This document shows positions 17,291 through 26,640 of a stretch of DNA of 64,000 nucleotides, one piece after another. The DNA lies in assembly GCF_001618145.1 (NCBI RefSeq), contig NZ_LQNF01000004.1, positions 62,001-126,000 on the forward strand, given 5' to 3'. The position numbers and the translations under genes are program-made. The DNA comes from Oceanobacillus damuensis. GTDB lineage: Bacteria > Bacillota > Bacilli > Bacillales > Amphibacillaceae. How positions within the stretch are numbered: the first letter of the stretch is position 1; the number at the start of each line of letters is the position of its first letter. Under the pieces are notes generated by a model. It did no database searches, was not told the origin of the DNA, and worked only from the letters and a program-made list of their open reading frames with translations.

Positions 17291-17481
17291 CCCCGCCTTT
17301 TCTTGGCTTCGATATACTCTTCTTCCGTAATTTCCCCTTTTTCCATTCTTTCTTTCATTATGGTTAGAGAGTCTCTACCATCTGCCGGTCTCTTTCTAGA
17401 CCTGAATTTACTTAAAATAACAATCAGAACGATTAGAATAACAAGTGACAGAACCAATCTGACAATTAACTCTACTGGCAT
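17284..17481 (-). CDS. Small membrane protein with SHOCT domain
   Basis: A 65-residue protein: an N-terminal membrane helix (residues 3-25, ELIVRLVLSLVILIVLIVIL), a basic stop-transfer segment, and a C-terminal SHOCT motif (LTIMKERMEKGEITEEEYIEAKKRRG). SHOCT modules are thought to mediate oligomerisation. GAGGTGATG precedes ATG at 17481. The role is unknown. The stretch 17482-17785 after it shows no gene. Confidence 0.75.
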   Translation of the reverse strand: MPVELIVRLVLSLVILIVLIVILSKFRSRKRPADGRDSLTIMKERMEKGEITEEEYIEAKKRRGK

Positions 17482-17785
17482 TTACATCACCTCATAGATT
17501 AATATTCCCGCTTCTGACTACTTTAATCTCCATTGGAAATCTGTTTCTACTTTTAATGCTGTTTCTTCCAAATAGGGCGATCAGCTGTTAAAGCAGCAGA
17601 CTCCTCAACCTCCATACAGCCGGATGGTAAAAATCAAATAATTACTCAACTCATACGTCAACAAAATAAGTTCAAACATTTAACAGGGCTAAGCTTAAAA
17701 CGTCTTCTAACACCCCCCTTGCTAATTTGTTAAAGATAAAGCTGTTTTCCAATATTTAATGCATTATAAACCTCGCATTTTGTGT

Positions 17786-18307
17786 AAACTGCGTCTTAAC
17801 TTCTATTTACGATAAATCTGTAGCTGATAATGGAAGCAAGTACTTCGGCAACCGCTCTGGGAAATACACTGCGCTTTTCGCGGGCGGCTGGTGAGCCAAC
17901 TTGCGCTAAAGCGCTGCGTTGTCTCACCGATGCCTCTGCTCCCGCCGAAGTCTCCGTGTATTTCCCAGAGCTGGTTAGAGGATTGATGCAAATTACTATC
18001 CTTGAATTAGCTAATGCTTACGGAAGAAGTTATGACGTTTATTGGAAATATTCCTGATGCACTGGAAGTAAATCAATTGTATTGATCTTTCTTGTGCAGA
18101 ATTTTTTTGTGAAAACTCCATATCAGCAGCCCGTATACACGTAGACTCCAGCGGGAGGAAAGGCATAGGTGAGACACTGAAATGCGCTAGCATGAAGGGG
18201 CTCACCAGCCGCCCGCGGAAAGCGGAGTGTATACGGGCTGCGGTTGCCGGAGTAACATGCTTCCATTACCAGGTTAGAGACTCAACATAGATGTTACTTG
18301 GCACTTT
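17786..18307. repeat. Composite MITE-like repeat, copy 2
   Basis: The left end AAACTGCG (17786) and right end GTTACTTGGCACTTT (to 18307) are imperfect inverted ends. Inside, a palindromic block (about 17860-17975) is the reverse complement of one in copy 1, and a second block (about 18140-18245) is nearly identical to 41390-41500 in copy 3. The 150-base spacer between blocks is also recognisably shared with copy 3. It lies directly upstream of the trp promoter. Open frames inside it are GC-rich artefacts of the palindromes. Confidence 0.7.
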
Positions 18308-18403
18308 ACCTCAACTACGATAATAAAAGCGACAAAATAAACGAAAAGAGCTTTGGAGTTTAGCTGATAGAATAAGTTGTCGGAATTATTTTTTAAAAAC
18401 ACC

Positions 18404-18432
18404 TTGACATTCATTCCTGCATATTCTAATAT
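18404..18432 (+). promoter_or_regulatory. Sigma-A-type promoter of the trp operon
   Basis: TTGACA at 18404-18409, 17-base spacer, TAATAT at 18427-18432. Transcription should start near 18439, just before the first T-box leader. Confidence 0.8.
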
Positions 18433-18438
18433 TGTATT

Positions 18439-18720
18439 CAATAACTTAATCGATCCAGGCTATGATGAAGATTAGTAGTTTATCAGGACACTAAAGAGAG
18501 CTGGTGGTGCTGCAAACCAGTGTGACCCCAATAAATGAATGGACTTCTGAGCTACCAAACCGAACCATGTAATTAATGCAGTAGGCTTTGGCGAACAGGT
18601 CTCATCGTTATACGAGACGAATATTGAGCGTTCAGCTTGATATTGCTAAAGTGAGCTGTTTTCAGCTAATAAAGGTGGTACCACGGTCCCTCGTCCTTTT
18701 CGGATGTGGGGCCTTTTTGT
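18439..18720 (+). ncRNA. T-box leader 1, tryptophan-specific
   Basis: The leader has a Stem I with GAGAGCTGGTGGTGCTGCAAACCAG, a specifier-loop TGG codon at 18540-18542, the conserved T-box AAAGGTGGTACCACGG (18671-18686), and a terminator stem GGTCCC/GGGGCC with a T-run ending about 18718. Uncharged tRNA-Trp would pair with the specifier and the T-box bulge and allow readthrough. A second complete leader follows before trpE. Confidence 0.93.
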
Positions 18721-18744
18721 ATTCCCGTAAAAGAATTAATAATA

Positions 18745-19047
18745 AATCGTTGAGTAAGAATAGTAAGCAATTGGAAAGTGTTACAGAGAGCTGGTGTTGG
18801 TGGGAACCAGTACACGGATAATTGTTGAATGGCCTTATGAGAGGTTTCCTTAACAAGCCTGAAGATGCTTAAGTAGGGAAGCACGGGTTTCCACCGTTAT
18901 AAGGAATAGATATAAGGATTAATCTTTGCACATGATACAATCCCGTATCTGAAAGATGAAAAGCGTATGCTTTTCAAGTGAGGTGGCACCGCGGTCACAT
19001 ACGTCCTCTTTAAACACAATTAAATTGTGTTTAAAGAGGACTTTTTT
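18745..19047 (+). ncRNA. T-box leader 2, tryptophan-specific
   Basis: A second complete T-box: GAGAGCTGGTGTTGG...GGGAACCAG Stem I, specifier TGG at 18830-18832, and the T-box motif around AGGTGGCACCGCGG (18981-18994). It ends in a very strong terminator: an 18-bp perfect stem (19003-19020 with 19024-19041), three-base loop and six T residues. In series with leader 1 it should give a steep two-stage response to uncharged tRNA-Trp. Confidence 0.93.
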
Positions 19048-19074
19048 GTTTTTAAAATGAAAGGTGTGAACTAC

Positions 19075-20484
19075 ATGGCAACAACAAATAAACCATACAG
19101 TTTTAAAAAAGTGGATGCTCAAGCGTTAACCCCTATCCAAGTACTCAAAAATTTAAACGGGAGAAAAAAGTTCTTGCTGGAAAGCACGTTTCAGCATGAA
19201 CAGAAAGGAAAATATTCCTTTCTCGGCATGAATCCCTATGAGGAGATTATCGGTCATGATAGCCAAACAACCATCATAAATCACCAAACGCAAAGTGAAG
19301 AAATAAAAGAAATAAATGCTCTCCATCTACTTCAGCACCATTTACCAATAATCGAAACCGATCTGCCTCTCCCCTTTTTCGGAGGAGCGGTGGGCTATAT
19401 CGGCTACGATTCCATTCGTCAATTTGAGAATATTGGAAGCCCGTTACCAGACGATCTTGATATGCCGGATATTCATTTCATGATCTATAAAGATGTGATT
19501 GTTTTCGACCATACCAATAACAGCATATATTTAATAGCCATCAATGTAGATGATCAACCTGAAGAAGTACTGAACGCTAGAACAGAGGGATTGAAAGAAG
19601 TGTTACTGGTCGGTGATCATCCTGACGATACTGATTTCGAAAGCATCCAATTTGAACCGGAAACAACAGTGGAAGGCTTTAAAGAAAAAGTAAAAATAGC
19701 CAAGGAGCATATAAAGCAAGGTGATATTTTCCAGGTCGTGCTGTCCCAGCGAATGACTGCAAAGACGAATGGGCACCCTAGTTTCCCTTTTTCTTTTTAT
19801 CAAAAGCTGCGAAAAGCAAATCCCTCCCCTTATATGTTTTATATTGATTTCGAGGATCACCTTATTCTTGGTGCCTCCCCGGAGAGTTTAGTTCAAACTA
19901 CAGGGAGAGAAATTGTTACGAATCCAATCGCCGGAACAAGGCCCCGAGGCAAGAACAACGTGGAAGATGAAGCACTTATGAAAGAACTGCTATCGGACGA
20001 GAAGGAAATTGCGGAACATCGAATGCTCGTTGACCTTAGCAGAAATGACTTGGGGCGCGTATGTGAGAGCAGCAGCATAACCATTCCAACCTACATGAAA
20101 GTGGAAAAATACCAGCATGTTATGCATATCGTTTCGGAAGTCAAAGGGAAAATGAAGCAAAATTTATCAGGCATCGATGCATTGATATCATGTCTTCCTG
20201 CAGGAACCGTATCAGGTGCACCTAAAATCAGGGCAATGCAAATTATTAATGATCTGGAAGAAAAAAAGCGCGGTGCATATGGCGGCGGTATTGGCTATAT
20301 CAATTTCAACCATGATCTGAACATCGCCCTTACAATAAGATCCCTGGTCATAAAAAATAATATTGCCCACTTGCAGGCTGGTGCTGGAATCGTTTTTGAT
20401 TCTGTCCCTGAAAATGAATATAAGGAAACATTGAATAAAGCCAAATCGCTTATGGAGGTGCAGGAACTTGATGCTATTAATTGA
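19075..20484 (+). CDS. trpE: Anthranilate synthase component I
   Basis: A 469-residue chorismate-utilising enzyme that makes anthranilate from chorismate with ammonia supplied by TrpG. The feedback-binding motif LLEST is near residue 37. The C-terminal catalytic domain shows [81 protein letters not shown] and [18 protein letters not shown] at 19075 with AAAGGTG is taken as the start; an in-frame upstream ATG at 19027 lies inside the T-box terminator and would put translation over the attenuator. First gene of the operon; it overlaps trpG by 14 bases. Confidence 0.97.
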   Translation: MATTNKPYSFKKVDAQALTPIQVLKNLNGRKKFLLESTFQHEQKGKYSFLGMNPYEEIIGHDSQTTIINHQTQSEEIKEINALHLLQHHLPIIETDLPLPFFGGAVGYIGYDSIRQFENIGSPLPDDLDMPDIHFMIYKDVIVFDHTNNSIYLIAINVDDQPEEVLNARTEGLKEVLLVGDHPDDTDFESIQFEPETTVEGFKEKVKIAKEHIKQGDIFQVVLSQRMTAKTNGHPSFPFSFYQKLRKANPSPYMFYIDFEDHLILGASPESLVQTTGREIVTNPIAGTRPRGKNNVEDEALMKELLSDEKEIAEHRMLVDLSRNDLGRVCESSSITIPTYMKVEKYQHVMHIVSEVKGKMKQNLSGIDALISCLPAGTVSGAPKIRAMQIINDLEEKKRGAYGGGIGYINFNHDLNIALTIRSLVIKNNIAHLQAGAGIVFDSVPENEYKETLNKAKSLMEVQELDAIN

Positions 20485-21070
20485 TAACTATGACTCGTTC
20501 ACTTATAACCTTTACCAATACTTTACCGAGCACGATGTAGAAGTAATGGTGGTAAGAAATGACAAAATCACTCTACAGGAGATTGAACAATTGAATCCGG
20601 AGGCAATCATTATCTCTCCTGGACCAGGACTACCCGATAAAGCTGGAATTTGTATCGAAACGGTTCAGCACTTTTATCAATCCCTCCCGATATTGGGAAT
20701 TTGTCTTGGACATCAGGTGATTGGAGAGGCTCTTGGAGGCAAAGTCAGACCAGCGAAGCAAATCAAGCATGGAAAAACTTCTCTTGTTGAACATAATGAC
20801 TCTGGAACTTTCCAATACTTGCAGAATCCTGCAGAAGTCATGCGTTACCATTCTTTCGTTATTGAACATGACACATTGCCTGATGATTTGGAAGTTGTTG
20901 CATATTCCATCGACGACGATGAGATCATGGCTGTCAAGCACCGAAAATATCCATTGTATGGGCTCCAGTTCCATCCTGAATCAATTGGTACAGTATCCGG
21001 CAAACAAATCATACAGAATTTCTTATCCGATATCAGAAAGGGGATTTCAAGCAATGAAACAGTATCTTAA
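20471..21070 (+). CDS. trpG: Anthranilate/aminodeoxychorismate synthase glutamine amidotransferase component
   Basis: A 199-residue class I glutamine amidotransferase that supplies ammonia to TrpE. The catalytic triad is visible: nucleophile Cys in PILGICLGHQVIGEALGG, and the His-Glu pair in LYGLQFHPESIGT. The N-terminal [13 protein letters not shown] and oxyanion IISPGPGLPDKAGI are typical. GGAGG at 20454-20458 fits ATG at 20471 or the adjacent TTG at 20468. Placement between trpE and trpD means an operon-dedicated amidotransferase; it may also serve folate synthesis if no separate pabA exists. It overlaps trpD by 17 bases. Confidence 0.96.
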   Translation: MLLIDNYDSFTYNLYQYFTEHDVEVMVVRNDKITLQEIEQLNPEAIIISPGPGLPDKAGICIETVQHFYQSLPILGICLGHQVIGEALGGKVRPAKQIKHGKTSLVEHNDSGTFQYLQNPAEVMRYHSFVIEHDTLPDDLEVVAYSIDDDEIMAVKHRKYPLYGLQFHPESIGTVSGKQIIQNFLSDIRKGISSNETVS

Positions 21071-22079
21071 AAAGGTAATCCATGGCGGAAATTTAACGGT
21101 GGAGGAAATGAGGGAAGCAGCCAACTACTGCTTTACAGATGAAGTTACCGAATCTGAAATCGCTGCGCTGCTTACTGCGCTGCAGGCAAAGGGAGAAACA
21201 GCAGATGAGATTGCAGGGCTTGTGGATGTCATCCGCGGAAAATCCTCTTTCCATACGAGTCCTATACCGGATGCAATCGATAACTGCGGTACAGGTGGAG
21301 ATCAATCTTACAGCTTTAATATCAGCACTACTTCTGCATTTGTCATGGCCGGAGCTGGCCTAACCGTTGCCAAGCATGGTAACCGGAGCATCTCCAGTAA
21401 AACCGGCAGTGCAGATGTGCTTGAGCATTTAGGTGTTTCCCTTTCTTTTAAGAAAGAACATGTAGAAGAAATACTACTCGAGAATAAAATCGCCTTTCTA
21501 TTCGCACCGCACGTACATGAAGCATTGAAGCCTTTTACAATCGTAAGGAAAAATCTCGGATTACCTACCATTTTTAACGCCATCGGCCCGCTGACAAACC
21601 CGATTGAACTGGATACACAATTAGTTGGTGTATACCGTAAAGAAATGCTTCCAATGATTGCAGAAGCATTGAATAAACTGGGAAGACGCCGTGCTGTAGT
21701 TGTTACCGGTGCGGGTTCCATGGATGAAGCTTCACTCGCAGGAGAGAATCACCTGATCATCCTGGAAAACGGGAAGCTCCATCCTATCACCTTAACCCCG
21801 GAAGAGGTCGGGCTGCCAGTATATACATTGGAGCAAATCCGTGGGGGCGATCCGAAAGAAAATGCCGAAATCCTTCTTTCTGTTCTAAAGGGAAAACAAG
21901 GCGCCTATTTCGATACTGTATTGTTGAATGCTGGACTTGGTATCTTCACAAACGGCAAGGCCGCTTCCATCAAGGAAGGGATTGAGCTGGCACGAGAAAG
22001 CATCCTCTCCGGTGCAGCATTAGAGAGATTAGAACGTCTGGTTGACTATAGCAGCAAAATTCCAAGCGAGGTGTATTAA
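21054..22079 (+). CDS. trpD: Anthranilate phosphoribosyltransferase
   Basis: A 341-residue enzyme joining anthranilate and PRPP. Motifs: DNCGTGGDQSYSFNISTTSAFVMAGAGLTVAKHGNRSISSKTGSADVLEHLGV (PRPP and substrate site), PTIFNAIGPLTNP, and VTGAGSMDEASL. ATG at 21054 with AAAGGGG upstream gives the family's N-terminus MKQYLKKVIHGGNLTVEEM; the frame stays open further upstream inside trpG, but that part encodes nothing family-like. Tightly packed within the trp operon. Confidence 0.97.
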   Translation: MKQYLKKVIHGGNLTVEEMREAANYCFTDEVTESEIAALLTALQAKGETADEIAGLVDVIRGKSSFHTSPIPDAIDNCGTGGDQSYSFNISTTSAFVMAGAGLTVAKHGNRSISSKTGSADVLEHLGVSLSFKKEHVEEILLENKIAFLFAPHVHEALKPFTIVRKNLGLPTIFNAIGPLTNPIELDTQLVGVYRKEMLPMIAEALNKLGRRRAVVVTGAGSMDEASLAGENHLIILENGKLHPITLTPEEVGLPVYTLEQIRGGDPKENAEILLSVLKGKQGAYFDTVLLNAGLGIFTNGKAASIKEGIELARESILSGAALERLERLVDYSSKIPSEVY

Positions 22080-22865
22080 ATGACAATCCTAGATAAAATT
22101 TTAACTGAAAAGGCATATGAAATTGTTCAATTAATCAATGTTCCATTATTAAAAGGAAATGAGAAATCCGTTCCAACACTGAAAAGCACTGTTGCTTCTT
22201 CTTCCAATATGAGCATTATTGCTGAAATCAAACGCTCCTCCCCTTCCAAAGGAGCGATCGATATGGATGTCGATCCTGTTAAGCAGGCAAAGCAATATGA
22301 GGAATCAGGGGCCGCAGCCATATCTGTATTGACTGACAAATCCTTCTTTAATGGTTCCCTGAAAGATTTGCAAGCTGTCAGAAGGGCAGTTAATCTTCCA
22401 ATTTTATGTAAGGACTTTATTATCGACTCGATTCAGATAGATCACGCCAAGGCTGCGGGTGCCAATATTATTCTGCTTATCGTTGCTGCACTTTCCGATG
22501 AACAATTTAAAAAACTCTATCACTATGCAACAGAGCTGGATTTGGAAGTTATCATCGAAGTTCATAATGAAGAGGAAATGACGCGAGCTCTGGAAGTGAA
22601 CCCAGAAATCATCGGAATCAATAATCGTAACTTAAAGACATTTGAAGTTGATCTGCAGACAACCGAGAAGCTTGCCGCTATGGTCAAAAATCCCGAAACC
22701 ATTCTGATCAGCGAAAGTGGAATGAAGACAAATCAAGATGTGCAACAGGCTGCAAATGCAGGCGCAGCTGCTGTCCTTGTTGGCGAAACGCTGATGCGTG
22801 CGGAAAATGTGGAACAAACCTTTCAACAATTTCAAATAAAGTTACCTGTGAAGGGGGCAAAATAA
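22080..22865 (+). CDS. trpC: Indole-3-glycerol phosphate synthase
   Basis: A 261-residue TIM-barrel enzyme that closes the indole ring from CdRP. The signature IIAEIKRSSPSKGAI, the SVLTDKSFFNGSLKDLQAVR segment, LCKDFIIDSIQIDHAKAAGANIILLIVAAL, IIGINNRNLKTFEVDL, ILISESGM and AAAVLVGETLM are all in order. Catalytic Lys and Glu residues of the family are present. It starts on the base after the trpD stop, so translational coupling is likely. Confidence 0.97.
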   Translation: MTILDKILTEKAYEIVQLINVPLLKGNEKSVPTLKSTVASSSNMSIIAEIKRSSPSKGAIDMDVDPVKQAKQYEESGAAAISVLTDKSFFNGSLKDLQAVRRAVNLPILCKDFIIDSIQIDHAKAAGANIILLIVAALSDEQFKKLYHYATELDLEVIIEVHNEEEMTRALEVNPEIIGINNRNLKTFEVDLQTTEKLAAMVKNPETILISESGMKTNQDVQQAANAGAAAVLVGETLMRAENVEQTFQQFQIKLPVKGAK

Positions 22866-23486
22866 ATGCTAGTGAAGATTTGTGGAATAACAACTCAGGA
22901 AGCCGCTGATACTGCAGTCGAAGCTGGTGCAGATTTTATAGGATTCCTCTTTGCAGAAAGCAAGCGCAAAATTGCACCAGAAGATGCAGCTGCAATTGCC
23001 GCATCCATTCCCGCTTCCGTTAAGAAGGTCGGCGTCTTCGTCAATGAAAGCCTTGAAAATATGAAACACACAGCAGAGATTGTGGGACTTGATGTGATTC
23101 AATTACACGGAGATGAACCTTCCGAAGTAGCTGAGCAATTGCCATATGAAATTATCAAAGCATTTCCTGCTACGGAGAAAGCTCTTCAAAACCTGAAAAA
23201 ATATCCATGCAATTACTGTTTGTTGGATACCCCAAGCAAAAAGAGCCGCGGTGGCAATGGAATTGCATTTGATTGGAGTTTATTGGATACGCTCCATTTG
23301 GACAGAAGTAAAATTATACTTGCCGGTGGACTGACGCCTGAAAATGTCAAAGATGGGATTAGTAAAGTGGCTCCCGCGGGTGTCGATGTTTCAAGTGGAG
23401 TTGAAACGGACGGAAAAAAAGACATAAACAAAATTAATCGGTTTATCGCAAATGCGAAGCACACAAGGAAGGATGATGTTTCATGA
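22866..23486 (+). CDS. trpF: Phosphoribosylanthranilate isomerase
   Basis: A 206-residue TIM-barrel isomerase. The start [35 protein letters not shown] holds the catalytic Cys (KICG). [20 protein letters not shown] with the catalytic Asp, and [11 protein letters not shown] and [14 protein letters not shown] form the phosphate site. AAGGGGG precedes ATG; the gene overlaps trpB by four bases. Confidence 0.96.
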   Translation: MLVKICGITTQEAADTAVEAGADFIGFLFAESKRKIAPEDAAAIAASIPASVKKVGVFVNESLENMKHTAEIVGLDVIQLHGDEPSEVAEQLPYEIIKAFPATEKALQNLKKYPCNYCLLDTPSKKSRGGNGIAFDWSLLDTLHLDRSKIILAGGLTPENVKDGISKVAPAGVDVSSGVETDGKKDINKINRFIANAKHTRKDDVS

Positions 23487-24682
23487 CAGCTTATACGATG
23501 CCAGACAAGAGCGGAAAATATGGAGATTTTGGAGGAAGATTTGTTCCCGAACTACTCATGCCCGCAGTACTCGAGCTTGAAGAAGCATACGAAGCAGCAA
23601 TAAAGGATCCCGGCTTCATTAATGATTTAAACTATTATTTAAAGCAATATATCGGACGTGAAACACCATTGTACTTCGCAGAACAAATGACGAAAAGTCT
23701 TGGCGGGGCTCAAGTTTACTTGAAACGGGAGGACCTGAATCATACAGGGGCACATAAAATCAATAACACTATCGGCCAAGCACTGCTAACGGTTCGGATG
23801 GGCAAGAAAAAAGTTGTTGCAGAAACAGGTGCAGGTCAGCATGGTGTTGCTACAGCAACCGTCTGTGCACTGCTCGGTCTTGAATGTATCGTCTTTATGG
23901 GTGAAGAGGATATTCGCCGTCAAAAACTGAATGTCTTCCGGATGGAACTATTGGGAGCTGAAGTTAAAAGTGTCTCCCAAGGCAGTGGCACACTGAAAGA
24001 TGCAGTCAATGAAGCATTACGTTACTGGGTCAATCATGTCGAGGACACACATTATATTATCGGTTCTGTTGTAGGGCCACATCCTTTCCCAAAAATCGTT
24101 CGCGATCTGCAGTCCGTCATTGGCTCTGAAACAAGAAGACAAATTGTTGACCAGAGCGGAAAACTTCCAGAAGCTGTTATTGCCTGTGTTGGTGGCGGAA
24201 GTAATGCAATGGGAATGTTTTATCCATTTATAGAAGATACGGACGTCAAATTATTTGGAGTGGAAGCTGGTGGAGCAGGCATTGAAACAAACCAGCATGC
24301 CGCCACATTAACCGGAGGAAATGTTGGTGTATTACATGGTACATTAACCTATCTGCTGCAGGATCACGACGGGCAAATTGAAGAGGCCTTCTCTATCTCG
24401 GCAGGACTGGACTACCCTGGTGTCGGTCCGGAGCATAGCCATCTCCACGAAGCGAATCGTGTTACCTATACATCGATTACGGACGATGAGGCCCTTGAAG
24501 CTTTTCAATTTTTATCAAGAAAAGAAGGAATTATCCCTGCATTGGAAAGCTCCCATGCAGTGGCATACGCCATGAAGCTGGCAAAGGAGATGTCACCCGA
24601 GGAAACAATTGTCATCTGTCTTTCAGGGCGCGGAGATAAAGATGTAGAACAAGTGAAAGAACGGATTGGAGGGAAACTATAA
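23483..24682 (+). CDS. trpB: Tryptophan synthase beta subunit
   Basis: A 399-residue PLP enzyme condensing indole with serine in the alpha2-beta2 complex. It has [18 protein letters not shown], the PLP lysine in [62 protein letters not shown] (phosphate cup), and [19 protein letters not shown]. This is the canonical TrpB1 form. It overlaps trpA by the TAATG junction. Confidence 0.98.
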   Translation: MTAYTMPDKSGKYGDFGGRFVPELLMPAVLELEEAYEAAIKDPGFINDLNYYLKQYIGRETPLYFAEQMTKSLGGAQVYLKREDLNHTGAHKINNTIGQALLTVRMGKKKVVAETGAGQHGVATATVCALLGLECIVFMGEEDIRRQKLNVFRMELLGAEVKSVSQGSGTLKDAVNEALRYWVNHVEDTHYIIGSVVGPHPFPKIVRDLQSVIGSETRRQIVDQSGKLPEAVIACVGGGSNAMGMFYPFIEDTDVKLFGVEAGGAGIETNQHAATLTGGNVGVLHGTLTYLLQDHDGQIEEAFSISAGLDYPGVGPEHSHLHEANRVTYTSITDDEALEAFQFLSRKEGIIPALESSHAVAYAMKLAKEMSPEETIVICLSGRGDKDVEQVKERIGGKL

Positions 24683-25473
24683 TGGGCAAAGCGATGCTGG
24701 AAGAAACGTTGCAGGAAAAAATAAAGTCCGGTGAAAATATATTTGTCCCTTACATTATGGCAGGTGATGGCGGACTCGATATTCTGGAGGAAAGAATTAA
24801 TTTCTTACAGGAATGCGGCGCATCGGCAATAGAGGTGGGTATCCCCTTCTCAGATCCGGTTGCAGATGGTCCAATCATTCAGGAAGCCGGTATTCGTGCC
24901 TTGGACAATGGCACTACTTTAGCAAAGGTATTAGAGACATTACAAGCATTCAAAGCAAACCGCACCATCCCAATTATTGTAATGACATATTTAAATCCTG
25001 TCTTCGTTTATGGGGTTGATAGATTTGCAAAGGACTGTACAAATGCAGGTGTCGACGGTGTTATTATACCTGACTTGCCAATGGAGGAAGAGCACATCAT
25101 TTCCCAGCCATTAAGTAATCATGAAATAGCATTTGTAAGGCTTGCCGCAATGACAAGTCCAAAACAACGTTTAACAGAACTGGCAAAAAGATCGGAAGGC
25201 TTCCTGTATGCAGTAGCTGTTAATGGTACAACTGGTGCCCGTACTTCTCATGATGATAAAGTGCAATCCTATCTGAAAGAACTTAAAGAGCATGCTGAAG
25301 TTCCTGTCTTAGCAGGATTCGGTGTATCAACTACGGAACAGGCGCATGCACTCAGTAATCATTGCGATGGGGTAATTGTAGGAAGTAAAATTGTCCAGCT
25401 TTTACATGAAGGGCGTTTACAGGAAATCCACCGTTTAATTGAAGGCAGTATATTAGCCGAAGTCAGCAGTTAA
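24682..25473 (+). CDS. trpA: Tryptophan synthase alpha subunit
   Basis: A 263-residue TIM-barrel lyase that releases indole from indoleglycerol phosphate. The catalytic Glu lies in SAIEVGIPFSDPVADGPIIQEAGIRALDNG (both signature residues Glu and Asp visible). PIIVMTYLNPVFVYG, DGVIIPDLPMEEE, and VLAGFGVSTTEQ with CDGVIVGSKIVQLL complete it. Last gene of trpEGDCFBA. No convincing terminator follows before the next promoter at 25538. Confidence 0.97.
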   Translation: MGKAMLEETLQEKIKSGENIFVPYIMAGDGGLDILEERINFLQECGASAIEVGIPFSDPVADGPIIQEAGIRALDNGTTLAKVLETLQAFKANRTIPIIVMTYLNPVFVYGVDRFAKDCTNAGVDGVIIPDLPMEEEHIISQPLSNHEIAFVRLAAMTSPKQRLTELAKRSEGFLYAVAVNGTTGARTSHDDKVQSYLKELKEHAEVPVLAGFGVSTTEQAHALSNHCDGVIVGSKIVQLLHEGRLQEIHRLIEGSILAEVSS

Positions 25474-25537
25474 GCGTACTGAGCACATTGATATGCTGTT
25501 AAATAAATAATATTTTTCGTTAATTATCACACTTATC

Positions 25538-25566
25538 TTTACATTTCAAACAATTGGAAGTAAGAT
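25538..25566 (+). promoter_or_regulatory. Promoter upstream of the TPP riboswitch
   Basis: TTTACA (25538-25543), 17-base spacer, TAAGAT (25561-25566); the start is predicted near 25573, about 20 bases before the riboswitch. Confidence 0.6.
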
Positions 25567-25592
25567 TAAATAGTAAACAATTTAAAAAATAA

Positions 25593-25686
25593 GCACTAGG
25601 GGAGCTGTTAAGCTGAGAAACACTACATTTTAGTGTTGACCCTTTGGACCTGAAATGGATAATACTATCGTAGGGAATGTGCAGTC
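25593..25686 (+). ncRNA. TPP (THI-box) riboswitch
   Basis: The conserved cores are present in order: AGGGGAGCTG, GCTGAGA, ACCCTTTGGACCTGA, TGGATAATACTATCGTAGGGA. P1 would form from GCAC (25593-25596) and GTGC (25679-25682). The 3' strand of P1 overlaps TGCAGTC (25680-25686), which can pair with GACTGCA in the downstream terminator stem. Ligand binding should therefore free the terminator and turn the genes off. Confidence 0.93.
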
Positions 25687-25716
25687 AATGTGTATATTTT
25701 TGATTTTCACTTCACC

Positions 25717-25753
25717 AAAAGACTGCAGTCTTCTAAATTCTGCAGTCTTTTTT
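25717..25753 (+). terminator. Riboswitch-controlled attenuator in front of lipM
   Basis: A perfect 12-bp stem AAAAGACTGCAG (25717-25728) / CTGCAGTCTTTT (25740-25751) with T-run, 36 bases before the lipM start. The alternative pairing with 25680-25686 makes it the expression platform of the TPP riboswitch. Confidence 0.88.
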
Positions 25754-25788
25754 AGTGAATAAATGCAATTCAAATGGAGGTGAATAGG

Positions 25789-26640
25789 TTGAGAAGACAA
25801 TGGGCTTTTATTGATACTGGTTTCAATGATGCCGCAATCAATATGGCATTTGATGAATGTCTGATCAATTGGCAGAGTGAAGGGAAAATCCCGCCCACTC
25901 TAAGATTCTATGGATGGAAGGAACCGAGTTTATCTATCGGATACTTTCAAAAGGTGGAGAAGAAAATAGACTTCGAGGCGCTGCAGAACCATAACTGTCA
26001 GTTTGTCCGCCGCTTGACTGGTGGCAGTGCTGTACTGCATGATAACGAACTGACATACAGTTTGGTTATTTCGGAAAATGATCCTGACATTCCTTTAACG
26101 GTGCAGGAAGCGTACTATGTTCTATCAAAAGGTGTGCTGGAAGGGTACAAAAATTTAGGCATTCCCGCAGAGTATGCGATTGTCGAAAAGCGGGCTGATA
26201 AAGAACGAACACCTATATGCTTTGAAAAACCTGCTTTTTACGAAATGGTGGTGGACGGGAAAAAGCTGTCCGGCAATGCCCAAACCAGAAAAAAAGGTGT
26301 ATTGCTGCAGCATGGGTCCCTTCCAATCAGCATGGACACCACGATGTTATTTGATTTATTCCAGTTCCCTTCCGAAAAAATGAGGGAAAGAAAACGAACT
26401 TCCTTTTCAAAGAAAGCGATTACAATGGACCAGCTTACTACTAAAAAGCACAATTACGAAACGCTGACGAAGGCTTTTGAAGACGGCTTCAAGAGAGGAC
26501 TGGATATCGAGCTCCATCCTTTGGAATTATCAAAAGATGATTGGGATGAAGTGAAGGCATTAGCGAAAGCAAAATATGAATCGGATGCATGGAATATAAA
26601 CCAAAACAAGGAGCGTGCTATCGTTGACAAAACAGGCTGA
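25789..26640 (+). CDS. lipM: Octanoyltransferase LipM (lipoate protein ligase-like fold)
   Basis: A 283-residue protein of the biotin/lipoate ligase family. [37 protein letters not shown] and [28 protein letters not shown] are family motifs. The cysteine at about residue 144 ([12 protein letters not shown]) corresponds to the catalytic Cys of LipM, which moves octanoyl from ACP to GcvH, rather than an ATP-dependent ligase. The start is TTG at 25789 with GGAGGTG eight bases upstream; the ATG at 25774 overlaps that Shine-Dalgarno. It overlaps lipA by 17 bases. It is controlled by the preceding TPP riboswitch. Confidence 0.88.
   Translation: MRRQWAFIDTGFNDAAINMAFDECLINWQSEGKIPPTLRFYGWKEPSLSIGYFQKVEKKIDFEALQNHNCQFVRRLTGGSAVLHDNELTYSLVISENDPDIPLTVQEAYYVLSKGVLEGYKNLGIPAEYAIVEKRADKERTPICFEKPAFYEMVVDGKKLSGNAQTRKKGVLLQHGSLPISMDTTMLFDLFQFPSEKMRERKRTSFSKKAITMDQLTTKKHNYETLTKAFEDGFKRGLDIELHPLELSKDDWDEVKALAKAKYESDAWNINQNKERAIVDKTG

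Noticed and set aside
17803-17991. Short frames on both strands within the composite repeat
   Set aside because: They arise from GC-rich palindromic blocks; equivalent frames in the other copies are not conserved as protein.
19027-19074. In-frame N-terminal extension of trpE starting at ATG 19027
   Set aside because: It lies inside the T-box terminator stem and T-run, has no ribosome site, and the family N-terminus fits ATG at 19075.
20721-21053. Long N-terminal extension of trpD
   Set aside because: It is an alternate-frame reading of trpG; TrpD homologues start at MKQYL, here ATG 21054 with a ribosome site.
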